Shown: piece after piece, positions 1 through 8,040 of the stretch
Layout of the letters: the number at the start of each line of letters is the position of its first letter
Numbering within the stretch: position 1 is the stretch's first letter
Assembly: GCF_000192475.1 (NCBI RefSeq)
Contig: NZ_AEYW01000007.1
Location: forward strand, 203,142-267,141
Direction: 5' to 3'
DNA from: Ruegeria conchae
GTDB taxonomy: Bacteria > Pseudomonadota > Alphaproteobacteria > Rhodobacterales > Rhodobacteraceae
DNA length: 64,000 bases
Translations under genes and position numbers: made by a program
The notes under the pieces: model-generated
Told to the model about the DNA's origin: nothing
Database searches by the model: none
Seen by the model: the letters and a program-made list of their open reading frames with translations, nothing else

Positions 1-682
1 TCATGGTCGAGAACTGATCGAACATCATACCTCGCAGACCGGTGACTGATTGGCCCTGCATCTCGAACCAGCGCTCCCAGGCGTCTGGTCGGGAATCCAG
101 GTGCAACAGCGGCGCGGCGCAGAGGGTATCCAAGGTGTCGAAATTGACGTTGGTAAGTGCAGGGGCACAAACGGGCAGGACCTCTTCCCTCATGATCGGC
201 AGATACTGAACACCCGTCCAATCCTGCTGACCAAAATGGATCGCTGCATCAAACGGTTCAGAGGCAAAATCAAATGGCCTGAGGCGGGTACCCAGATTGA
301 CTGTGACCTCAGGATGGCGGCGGGCAAAATCCTGCAGGCGCGGTGCAAGCCAGTGCATCCCGAACGCGGGAAGGATCGACAGGTCAAGCGACCCGCCAGC
401 CGGGTTGGCTTTGAGCTTCAATGCCGCACGCGCCAGTTCCTGCACTGCAGACCTTGCGGTTTGGACATAAACTTTGGCGGCGGGCGTGAGGTGCAGACGC
501 ATTTGGCTGCGCTCGATCAGTTGTACGCCCAACTGGTCTTCCATTGTCTTCAGTTGGCGACTGATTGCGCTTTGGGTCAGGGACAGTTCAGCAGCCGCAG
601 CCGAAGCGCTGCCCAACCTGTCAACAGCCTCGAGCGCGAGCAGAGATGAGATGGAGGGAAGAAACCGCCTGGGCGTAATCAT
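1..682 (-). CDS. LysR-family regulator, GcvA-like (C-terminus cut by window edge)
   Basis: The reverse strand reads an open frame from an ATG at 682 to the window edge, so about 227 residues are visible and the C-terminus is missing. It begins MITPRRFLPSISSLLALEAV and has the LysR winged-helix core (SASAAAAELSLTQSAISRQL), followed by a substrate-binding domain with the WLAPRLQDFARRHPEV type of motif seen in GcvA-like members. It is divergent from the E1 gene at 874, with about 190 bp between, so control of that operon is a reasonable inference. The effector is unknown. Confidence 0.85.
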   Translation of the reverse strand, partial: MITPRRFLPSISSLLALEAVDRLGSASAAAAELSLTQSAISRQLKTMEDQLGVQLIERSQMRLHLTPAAKVYVQTARSAVQELARAALKLKANPAGGSLDLSILPAFGMHWLAPRLQDFARRHPEVTVNLGTRLRPFDFASEPFDAAIHFGQQDWTGVQYLPIMREEVLPVCAPALTNVNFDTLDTLCAAPLLHLDSRPDAWERWFEMQGQSVTGLRGMMFDQFSTM

Positions 683-873
683 ATGACTTATCCTCATACC
701 TTCTGAATGCAATAGCACTGGTTTTTTCCAGCCACCAGAGCGATGAAAGCTGGAACGCATCGCCAATTGTGATCTTGAAACGAGCGCCCGGGCGCGGGAA
801 AATCGAGAGGCTGGGCGAACCCGCGCCGAGATCGGTCAACGCCGATGATACAGACCAAACAAAAGCGAGAACC

Positions 874-3066
874 ATGGACCGCGCCCAGATCGTACATGAG
901 AATTTTCTGACCCGCGTTGCAGATCGCGATTTTCCCGACGGCGTGCCGCCGCGCTCCGGGTTGAGCGATGCAGATGCGGTTTCGCTGTTCCGGTCACAGG
1001 TTCTGAGCCGTGCATTGGACAGGACCAGCCGAGCGATGCAAAAGGCTGGGCAGGGGTTCTATACGATTGGCTCGTCCGGGCATGAGGGGATGGCAGCCGT
1101 TGCGCATGCCCTGCGCCCGACCGATATTGCGTTCCTCCATTATCGGGACGCGGCCTTCCAGATCGCGCGGGCGGAACAGGTACCGGGTCAACAGATCACA
1201 TGGGACATGCTGCTCAGCTTTGCGTGCTCAAGTGATGACCCGATCTCGGGCGGACGGCATAAAGTTCTGGGGTCAAAAGCACTGATGATCCCGCCACAAA
1301 CCTCGACCATCGCCAGCCATTTACCCAAAGCTGTCGGTGCGGCTTATGCGCTGGGGGCTGCGCGCCGAAACACGCCTGAACATCGCGTGTTGCCGGAAGA
1401 CGGAATTGCAATGTGTTCTTTCGGGGATGCTTCGGCCAATCACTCGACGGCTCAGGGGGCGATCAACACTGCAGGGTGGACAAGCGTGCAGTCGACGCCG
1501 CTGCCCTTGCTGTTCGTGTGCGAAGACAATGGAATCGGGATTTCCGTCAAAACGCCCAAAGGCTGGATTCAGGCGTCGATGGAGCACCGTCCGGGGATCA
1601 GGTATTTTCAGGCAAACGGGTTGGATATCTATGAAACTCAAGCCGTCGCAAAAAAGGCTGCCGACTATGTCCGCAGGCGTCGAAAACCAGCTTTCCTGCA
1701 TTTGAAAACAGTTCGCCTGTATGGCCACGCAGGTGCGGATGTGCCGACAACTTATCTGCCAAAGTCTGAAGTTGAAGCAGATGAGGCAAACGACCCGCTA
1801 TTGCACACCGTACGGCTGCTGGATCAGGCAGGTGCGTTGTCGCCTGACCAAGCGCTGAGCATCTACCGCGACACTTGCGCAAGAACCGATCGCGTGGCGA
1901 CCGAGGTCGCCAGACGTCCGCATCTGGCGAATGCGGCCGAGGTTATGGCAAGCCTGATCCCGCCCAAGCGTCCCTGCAAGCCGACAAATGGCCCGAGTGC
2001 CAAAGCGCGGACTGATACTTTTGGTGGCGACATGCGTGCGATGGATGAGCCCCAGCCAATGAGTCGGCTGATCAACTGGGCGCTGACTGATCTGATGCTG
2101 ACACATGGTGAGATCGTGTGTATGGGTGAAGATGTAGGACGCAAAGGTGGCGTTTATGGCGTAACGCAAAAGCTGCAGCAGCGTTTTGGCCCGGATCGAG
2201 TGATTGATACACTTCTGGACGAGCAATCTATTTTGGGGCTCGCTATCGGCATGGGTCATAACGGCTTCGTGCCGATCCCCGAAGTCCAGTTTCTGGCCTA
2301 TCTGCACAATGCCGAGGATCAGATCAGGGGTGAGGCGGCAACTTTGCCGTTCTTCTCGAATGGACAATTCACTAATCCGATGGTCCTGCGGATCGCTGGT
2401 CTGGGGTATCAGAAGGGATTCGGCGGGCATTTTCACAACGACAATTCTCTGGCCGTTTTGCGCGACATACCGGGGGTGATCATCGCCTGCCCCTCTACTG
2501 GTACGGATGCGGCAAAAATGCTGCGCGAGTGCGTGCGGTTGGCGCGAGAGGAGCAACGGGTTGTGGTGTTTCTTGAACCGATCGCGCTCTATCCCATGCG
2601 CGATCTGCACGGGGCGCAGGATGGAGGGTGGATGACCACATATCCGTCACCGGATCAAAAGATCGCGCTGGGCGAGGTTGGCATACATGGTGACGGCACA
2701 GATTTGGCGATCGTGACCTACGGCAATGGGCACTATCTTTCGAGACAGGCTTTGCCCGAGCTTGAAGCGGCAGGGCTGAAAACCCGGATCATTGATATGC
2801 GCTGGCTGGCTCCGCTACCGACTGACGCCTTGCGCGAGACCACCAACACATGCGCGCATGTGTTGATCGTTGACGAATGCCGCCGCACCGGCAGCCAGTC
2901 TGAGGCGTTGATGACTTTCTTCGCGGAAGACAGCCCCGCAATACCAACTGCTCGTGTTGTGGCCGAGGATTGCTTTATAGCGACCGGACCGGCCTATGCT
3001 GCTCCACTCCCCTCGAAAGACGGAATTGTTGACGCTGCTTTGGCGCTGACCGGAGGAAAATCATGA
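874..3066 (+). CDS. Fused alpha/beta thiamine-diphosphate 2-oxoacid dehydrogenase E1
   Basis: A 730-residue protein joins the two halves of a heterotetrameric 2-oxoacid dehydrogenase E1 (branched-chain, acetoin or pyruvate type). The alpha half (about 1-370) carries a ThDP-Mg motif, GDASANHS starting at G184, ending in the CEDNG Asn at 219. The beta half (about 390-730) carries GEDVGRKGGVYGVT, then PEVQFLAYLHNAEDQIRGEA and a GGHFHNDNS loop. The frame stays open to 769, but the ATG at 874 is preferred because it follows a purine-rich AAAAGCGAGA and matches where E1 alpha homology starts. The stop overlaps the next start (ATGA). No lipoyl E2 or E3 gene lies nearby, which is odd for an E1. The substrate cannot be read from sequence. 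Confidence 0.85.
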   Translation: MDRAQIVHENFLTRVADRDFPDGVPPRSGLSDADAVSLFRSQVLSRALDRTSRAMQKAGQGFYTIGSSGHEGMAAVAHALRPTDIAFLHYRDAAFQIARAEQVPGQQITWDMLLSFACSSDDPISGGRHKVLGSKALMIPPQTSTIASHLPKAVGAAYALGAARRNTPEHRVLPEDGIAMCSFGDASANHSTAQGAINTAGWTSVQSTPLPLLFVCEDNGIGISVKTPKGWIQASMEHRPGIRYFQANGLDIYETQAVAKKAADYVRRRRKPAFLHLKTVRLYGHAGADVPTTYLPKSEVEADEANDPLLHTVRLLDQAGALSPDQALSIYRDTCARTDRVATEVARRPHLANAAEVMASLIPPKRPCKPTNGPSAKARTDTFGGDMRAMDEPQPMSRLINWALTDLMLTHGEIVCMGEDVGRKGGVYGVTQKLQQRFGPDRVIDTLLDEQSILGLAIGMGHNGFVPIPEVQFLAYLHNAEDQIRGEAATLPFFSNGQFTNPMVLRIAGLGYQKGFGGHFHNDNSLAVLRDIPGVIIACPSTGTDAAKMLRECVRLAREEQRVVVFLEPIALYPMRDLHGAQDGGWMTTYPSPDQKIALGEVGIHGDGTDLAIVTYGNGHYLSRQALPELEAAGLKTRIIDMRWLAPLPTDALRETTNTCAHVLIVDECRRTGSQSEALMTFFAEDSPAIPTARVVAEDCFIATGPAYAAPLPSKDGIVDAALALTGGKS

Positions 3067-4097
3067 CCCGCACTGCTGTTGTGATCTGTCCTGGTCGGGG
3101 TACTTATAACAAGCCTGAATTGGGCTACCTGCATCAATATCATGCGGATCGGATGAGCCAATTTCACAGTTTCGATGAGATCCGTGCTGAAGCGGGGCAG
3201 GAGACGGTTACGGCGCTGGATGGTGCTGGCCGTTTCAGCGTTGGAAAATATTCGCGTGGCGATGTGGCCTCACCCTTGATCTATGCGGCGTCATTGGCGG
3301 ATGCGCAGGCACTTGCCAAGGATATTGAGGTAGTCGCCGTCACCGGCAATTCGATGGGATGGTACATCGCGCTGGCCGTCGCTGGTGCATTGACCCCAGA
3401 GAACGGCTTTCGTGTGGTCAATGCGATGGGTACGCTAATGCAAAAGCAACTGATCGGTGGCCAATTGGTGTACCCGTTCGTCGACGAAGAGTGGTCGAAT
3501 GATGTTGCACGCAAATCAGCGTTGTTAGACGCGGTTGCACGGATCAACACATTGAAAGACCATACTCTGGCGCTTTCGATTGATCTGGGCGGGATGCTGG
3601 TACTTGCAGGGAATGAGGCAGGACTAAATGCGTTTGAAACCGCCAATCCCGTTGTGCAGGATAGGTTTCCTTTGCGACTGGCGAACCACGCTGCCTTCCA
3701 CACCGCGCTACAGGCACCAGTCGCGGCGGAAGGTCGGGCGCTACTGGGCGCTGATCTGTTTGGCCAACCCGAGCGCCCGATGATTGACGGCCGCGGCAAA
3801 ATCTGGTGGCCAGGAGCGACAGATACCGGGGCACTGTGGGAGTATACACTTGGCCATCAGGTGACCGAGACCTATGATTTCACCCATGCCATCCAGACGG
3901 CGGCGCGCGAGTTCGCTCCGGACCTCTTTATTGTGACAGGCCCCGGTGCAACGCTAGGCGGTGCCGTCGCGCAATCTCTGACTTTGGGGAATTGGCGCGG
4001 TATGACGGACAAGATGTCGTTCCAGTCGCTGCAGGAAGCTGACCCGTTTCTGATTGCCATGGGGCGGGCCGATCAACGCGCCCTTGCAACTGGCTAG
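3063..4097 (+). CDS. FabD-like (malonyl-CoA:ACP transacylase fold) acyltransferase
   Basis: A 344-residue protein translationally coupled (ATGA) to the fused E1. It shows a nucleophile elbow GNSMGW (Ser97, replacing the usual GHSxG) and an AFHT motif (His213) that matches the catalytic His of FabD-type acyltransferases. It starts with VVICPGRGTYN, like the PGQG start of that family. The chain is a little longer than FabD and is not near fatty-acid genes, so the acyl donor and acceptor are probably not malonyl-CoA and ACP of general lipid synthesis. Coupling to an E1 suggests it handles the acyl product of that enzyme. This is inference. Confidence 0.65.
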   Translation: MTRTAVVICPGRGTYNKPELGYLHQYHADRMSQFHSFDEIRAEAGQETVTALDGAGRFSVGKYSRGDVASPLIYAASLADAQALAKDIEVVAVTGNSMGWYIALAVAGALTPENGFRVVNAMGTLMQKQLIGGQLVYPFVDEEWSNDVARKSALLDAVARINTLKDHTLALSIDLGGMLVLAGNEAGLNAFETANPVVQDRFPLRLANHAAFHTALQAPVAAEGRALLGADLFGQPERPMIDGRGKIWWPGATDTGALWEYTLGHQVTETYDFTHAIQTAAREFAPDLFIVTGPGATLGGAVAQSLTLGNWRGMTDKMSFQSLQEADPFLIAMGRADQRALATG

Positions 4098-4138
4098 ATC
4101 CGGCCTGATGATCGACGAAAATTTGGCGAGGCTTGGGA

Positions 4139-5410
4139 ATGCCTGACTATGATCAATCGTTATGGCGGCAGACCTGCGGCGAGAGTATCAAAACGCAAAA
4201 ACTCTCCGGTGACGTAACCGTAGACATTGCAGTTATAGGAGGCGGGTACACGGGGTGCTCTGCCGCCTTGACCGCAGCAAAGGCTGGGGCTTCGGTTTGC
4301 CTACTCGAAGCACATGAGATTGGGCATGGCGGCTCGGGTCGAAATGTCGGGTTGGTCAATGCAGGGCTCTGGCTGCCGCCTGATCAAATTCGATCGCACT
4401 TGGGGCAGGTGCCAGGTAATCGTCTGATCGATCTGCTGGCGAATGCACCATCTGAAGTCTTTGGGTTGATTGATGCGCATGAGATCGCCTGCGAGCCGGT
4501 GAGGCATGGCACGTTACATTGTGCCCATTCGGCCAAGGGCTTTGAGGATTTGCATACACGCCATAGCCAGTTGAGCGTTTCTGGGGCGCCGGTCGAGCTA
4601 CTTGATGCAAACACCTCACGCAAGCGCACAGGTAGCCCCGCTGTCCATGGCGCATTGTTCGACCCCCGTGCTGGCACAATTCAACCGCTGGCCTTTGTAG
4701 TCGGCCTGGCACGCGCTGCGCAGGATGCGGGGGCGCTGATCTATACCGATAGCCCAATCCAATCCCTGCGACAGGAGGCGGGGATGTGGGTTTTGCACGG
4801 AGAAAACGGCACCGTGCGTGCCAAATCGATCATTCAGGCGACCAACGCCTATCATCAAGGCATCGCCGATACCGCGCCCGCCTACGTACCTGTGTACTAT
4901 TTCCAATACGCCACTGCTCCGCTGTCACATAACCTACGAGCCAGCATACTGCCCGAGGGTGAAGGGTGTTGGGATACAGGGCTGATCATGACATCGTTCC
5001 GGCTGGATCAGGAGGGACGATTTATCATTGGCGGAATGGGTGATCTGAACAGCGTCGGAGGCTTTGCGCACAAAGCTTGGGTCAGTCGCAAGTTGGTGGT
5101 GCTCTATCCGCAACTGGCGGATCAACCGCTGGTCGAAGGTTGGCACGGACGCATTGCGATGACTTCAGACCACATTCCCAAGATCATTCAGATTGGTCCG
5201 AATGCGCTTGCCGCGCATGGGTTCTCGGGGCGTGGGATCGGACCGGGCACGGTGTTCGGTCGCTTGATGGCCGAAAGCCTGCTTAACGATGATCCGTCGC
5301 TGCTGCCTGTGCCGCCGATAACGGAGTACTGTGAGAGCTGGACGGGTCTACGCCGTGCTTTTTTCGAAACCGGAGCTGCCCTGACGCACCTCGTCAAAAC
5401 CCGATTTTGA
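4139..5410 (+). CDS. FAD-dependent oxidoreductase, DAO (D-amino-acid/glycine oxidase) family
   Basis: A 423-residue flavoprotein. An N-terminal Rossmann motif VIGGGYTGCSAALTAAKAG is followed by an acidic strand end (LLEA) and the GHGGSGRNVGLVNAG segment typical of DAO-family oxidases such as the PuuB/OrdL group. The C-terminus has the second FAD contact, GFSGRGIGPGTVFGR. A TTG at 4133 is in frame, but the ATG at 4139 has GGCGAGG seven bases upstream and is preferred. It lies 41 bp after the acyltransferase gene on the same strand. Likely substrates are small secondary or primary amines or amino acids. The exact one is not evident. Confidence 0.85.
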   Translation: MPDYDQSLWRQTCGESIKTQKLSGDVTVDIAVIGGGYTGCSAALTAAKAGASVCLLEAHEIGHGGSGRNVGLVNAGLWLPPDQIRSHLGQVPGNRLIDLLANAPSEVFGLIDAHEIACEPVRHGTLHCAHSAKGFEDLHTRHSQLSVSGAPVELLDANTSRKRTGSPAVHGALFDPRAGTIQPLAFVVGLARAAQDAGALIYTDSPIQSLRQEAGMWVLHGENGTVRAKSIIQATNAYHQGIADTAPAYVPVYYFQYATAPLSHNLRASILPEGEGCWDTGLIMTSFRLDQEGRFIIGGMGDLNSVGGFAHKAWVSRKLVVLYPQLADQPLVEGWHGRIAMTSDHIPKIIQIGPNALAAHGFSGRGIGPGTVFGRLMAESLLNDDPSLLPVPPITEYCESWTGLRRAFFETGAALTHLVKTRF

Positions 5411-5413
5411 AGT

Positions 5414-6115
5414 TTAGACAGACCGGGTAATGCCGCCGTCCACACGGATATTCTGGCCGGTGATATATCCGCCACCCTCGGAGGCCAGCAGCGAGACGAC
5501 CGAGGCGATCTCATCATAGCTGCGCCCATATCGGCCCATCGGAATGCGTGCGCGGAATTCTTCCTTCTCGGGAAGGCTGTCGATGAACCCCGGCAAGACG
5601 TTGTTCATGCGGATATTGTCGGTGGCATATTTGTCCGAGAACAGTTTTGCAAAGGCTGCCAGCCCCGCGCGGAATACGCCCGAAGTCGGAAACACCGGGT
5701 CAGGTTCGAAGGCGGCAAAGGTCGAGATGTTGATGATCGATCCACCACCCTGCGCCTGCATGATAGGGGTAACCAGACGTGTGGGCCGCACCACGTTCAT
5801 GAAATAGACATCCATACCAGTGTGCCAGTCCTCATCCGTAAGCTCGAGCACCGGTGCGCGTGGGCCATGACCAGCCGAGTTGACCAGTACATCGATGCGC
5901 CCCCAATTGGTCATCGCCGCATCCACAAGTTTTTGCAGGTCATCATTTGACTGGTTCGAACCCGTAATACCGACGCCGCCCAATTCATGCGCCAGCGTCT
6001 CACCCTTACCCGAAGAGGATAGGATGCCAACCTTGAACCCGTCCGCCGCCAACCGGCGCGCGCTATCCGCGCCCATACCGCTGCCGCCTGCAGTGATCAA
6101 TGCAACTTTTTCCAT
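5414..6115 (-). CDS. SDR-family oxidoreductase with altered active-site motif
   Basis: A 233-residue short-chain dehydrogenase. The cofactor motif AGGSGMGADSARRLA, the VNSAG strand (the NNAG equivalent) and a C-terminal ITGQNIRVDGGITRSV place it in the FabG-like classical group. The segment that normally holds YxxxK reads SGVFRAGLAAF, so the catalytic Tyr aligns with Ser and the Lys with Arg. It may belong to a divergent SDR subgroup with changed chemistry. It converges on the FAD oxidoreductase gene with only 3 bp between stops and is divergent from the LysR gene at 6219. Confidence 0.85.
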   Translation of the reverse strand: MEKVALITAGGSGMGADSARRLAADGFKVGILSSSGKGETLAHELGGVGITGSNQSNDDLQKLVDAAMTNWGRIDVLVNSAGHGPRAPVLELTDEDWHTGMDVYFMNVVRPTRLVTPIMQAQGGGSIINISTFAAFEPDPVFPTSGVFRAGLAAFAKLFSDKYATDNIRMNNVLPGFIDSLPEKEEFRARIPMGRYGRSYDEIASVVSLLASEGGGYITGQNIRVDGGITRSV

Positions 6116-6218
6116 CTTCGCGCCCCTCTGCGATAACTGATGTGAAGATGACTGACCTGCATGAATTTGACCAATCAGTTCTATTGCGCGATAGCAGTAG
6201 AAAATCTACAGTCTAAGA

Positions 6219-7070
6219 ATGCCTGCTCTTCCACCTCTCAACGCGATGCGCGCCTTCGAGGCCTCGGCGCGTCACTTGAACTTTCGCCTTGCAGCGGAAG
6301 AAATTGGGGTCACTCAAGGGGCCGTTGCTCAGCAAGTGCGTGGACTTGAGGCGCGATTGGGGACTGCTCTGTTTGAACGCCTTCCGCGCGGGTTGCGGCT
6401 AACCGAAGCGGGACGCAGGTTCCAAGCGCCACTACGTCGGGCGTTTCGTCTGATCGAAGATGCCTTCGATGACCTATCCAATAATAGGCAGATCGCAATA
6501 TCGGTCACGCCCAGTTTTGCATCTAAATGGCTGGTGCCGCGTTTGAATGATTTTCTGACCAGCTATCCCGATATTTCAGTTCAGGTTGATGCACGCGAGC
6601 GGTTGGCGGATTTCAGATCGGATGGGATCGACATCGCAGTACGTCAAAGCCGTTCGCCGATTGCGCAGGACCTGAATGCCATACCGCTATTCTCGACCGA
6701 GTTCGTTGTTGTCAGCTCTCCAGAATTGGCATCACAAATCTCCAGCCCAGATGATCTGATGGAGTACGTTCTACTCAGCGATTCCCACGGACTTTGGCCT
6801 CTGTATCTGGAACGTGCAGGGGTAGAAGGGAAACCCCGGACGATAAGCTTCAGTCAGACAAGCCTGGCGATTGACGCCGCAATCTCAGGTCAGGGGTTTG
6901 CGCTGGCCAATGCCCCGCTTGTGTCGGATGAACTGGCCTCGGGGCGCCTATCGCAACCATTATCCGAGGTGCTGGTTGATGATCTGAGCTTTTTTATCGT
7001 CACCCCTAAGAAGCCACGTCAACCAGAATTAGTAGGACACATGCGCGACTGGCTTCTATCTCAGGTCTGA
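6219..7070 (+). CDS. LysR-family regulator, GcvA type
   Basis: A 283-residue protein with an N-terminal winged helix (PPLNAMRAFEASARHLNF, then AAEEIGVTQGAVAQQVRGLE) and a periplasmic-binding-like effector domain containing FASKWLVPRLNDF and GIDIAVR motifs typical of GcvA-like regulators. It is divergent from the SDR gene across about 100 bp, so it probably controls that gene and itself. A near-palindrome, CTATTGCGCGATAG, at 6181-6194 could be part of its site. Its last bases overlap the convergent LysR gene at 7061 by 10 bp. Confidence 0.88.
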   Translation: MPALPPLNAMRAFEASARHLNFRLAAEEIGVTQGAVAQQVRGLEARLGTALFERLPRGLRLTEAGRRFQAPLRRAFRLIEDAFDDLSNNRQIAISVTPSFASKWLVPRLNDFLTSYPDISVQVDARERLADFRSDGIDIAVRQSRSPIAQDLNAIPLFSTEFVVVSSPELASQISSPDDLMEYVLLSDSHGLWPLYLERAGVEGKPRTISFSQTSLAIDAAISGQGFALANAPLVSDELASGRLSQPLSEVLVDDLSFFIVTPKKPRQPELVGHMRDWLLSQV

Positions 7071-7963
7071 AGATTGGCGGCAATGCTCTCGATCCGTGTG
7101 CGTAACCAGCGATGCGCGGGATCGTTGGTCGAGCGCTGGTGCCAGACCATGTAGATCGACACTGGGTCACACTCAAATGGTAAGGGCGCACAGTCCAGTG
7201 TCGCCAGCGGGCCGCGTTGTATCAAAGCTGTATCGGTCGAGATCAGGTCGCTGCCTTTCACGAAGGGCGGGATTGCGTTGAAATGCGGCAAGGTAACAAC
7301 GGGTGGTCTGATCTGGCTTTGGTCCACGCCACGCATTACGGCACGGGCATTTCGTCCGTCGGCGAAACGCACCTCGACATGATCGCTATCGCAATATGCC
7401 TGCCAGTCCTTGGGCGGGTCGTGGTGGGCGGCATCGTAGAAAATCATTAGCGGGCTGGTGATCAGCCGTTTCTGAAAGATATCCGGCCCATCTGGCGGCA
7501 ATGGGGTCAGCATCAACTGGCACCGGTCACTGCGTAGTAGGTCCGGGTCCGGAACCCCCGAAGGGATGAATTCCAGCCGCAGCCGGACGCCTTCGTCGCG
7601 TGTTTCCCGCAGCAGTTCGGGAAAGATCAGCTCGCGCGGCATATCATTGGTGGCGATCTGGATGTCCATCTGTTCAGACACAGGATCAAATGGACGGCCG
7701 ACGGTCAGGGCGCGCATTTTGTCGAGCACCTGTTGCACCGGCTCTTTAAGGGCAAGCGCGCGCTCGGTCGGGGTTAGTCCTTGCCCGGATCGAACGAACA
7801 GCGGATCACCAAGCACCTGCCGCAACTTTCCCAACGTATGGCTGATGGCCGATTGCGTCACCCCCAACCGGTCGGCCGCCTTCGAGACTGAACTTTCTTC
7901 GAGTATCGTCAAAAATACCCGCAAGACTTTGCCATCAAGATCGGTGAAATCAATTTTGTTCAT
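7061..7963 (-). CDS. LysR-family regulator, probable regulator of the dehalogenase-like/Mo-hydroxylase cluster
   Basis: A 300-residue LysR protein beginning MNKIDFTDLDGKVLRVFLTI, with helix-turn-helix SVSKAADRLGVTQSAISHTLGKL and a NodD/LinR-like effector domain. It is divergent from the reductive-dehalogenase-like gene, and an imperfect dyad lies between them at 7965-7988. By the usual LysR arrangement it is the best candidate to sense the substrate of the downstream cluster. The effector is unknown. Confidence 0.88.
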   Translation of the reverse strand: MNKIDFTDLDGKVLRVFLTILEESSVSKAADRLGVTQSAISHTLGKLRQVLGDPLFVRSGQGLTPTERALALKEPVQQVLDKMRALTVGRPFDPVSEQMDIQIATNDMPRELIFPELLRETRDEGVRLRLEFIPSGVPDPDLLRSDRCQLMLTPLPPDGPDIFQKRLITSPLMIFYDAAHHDPPKDWQAYCDSDHVEVRFADGRNARAVMRGVDQSQIRPPVVTLPHFNAIPPFVKGSDLISTDTALIQRGPLATLDCAPLPFECDPVSIYMVWHQRSTNDPAHRWLRTRIESIAANLQT

Positions 7964-7964
7964 A

Positions 7965-7988
7965 CCATATATGACTATTCATGAATGG
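7965..7988. promoter_or_regulatory. Imperfect dyad, candidate LysR operator
   Basis: The arms CCATATATGA (7965-7974) and TCATGAATGG (7979-7988) pair at 8 of 10 positions around a 4-base spacer. The dyad lies between the divergent LysR gene and the dehalogenase-like gene. It contains the upstream in-frame ATG at 7981, which argues that the downstream gene really starts at 8041. Binding is inferred. Confidence 0.4.
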
Positions 7989-8040
7989 ATTTGGTGTCCA
8001 TGCCCGGATAGGGGGAAAGGCAGCAAGCAGGAGGCACGCG

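Noticed and set aside
1798..2610. A 270-residue minus-strand frame inside the E1 gene
   Set aside because: No motif and unnatural composition; the plus-strand E1 motifs are clear.
6181..6194. Near-palindrome CTATTGCGCGATAG upstream of the LysR gene at 6219
   Set aside because: Twelve of 14 positions are symmetric, but it is short and could be chance, so it is mentioned only in the gene entry.
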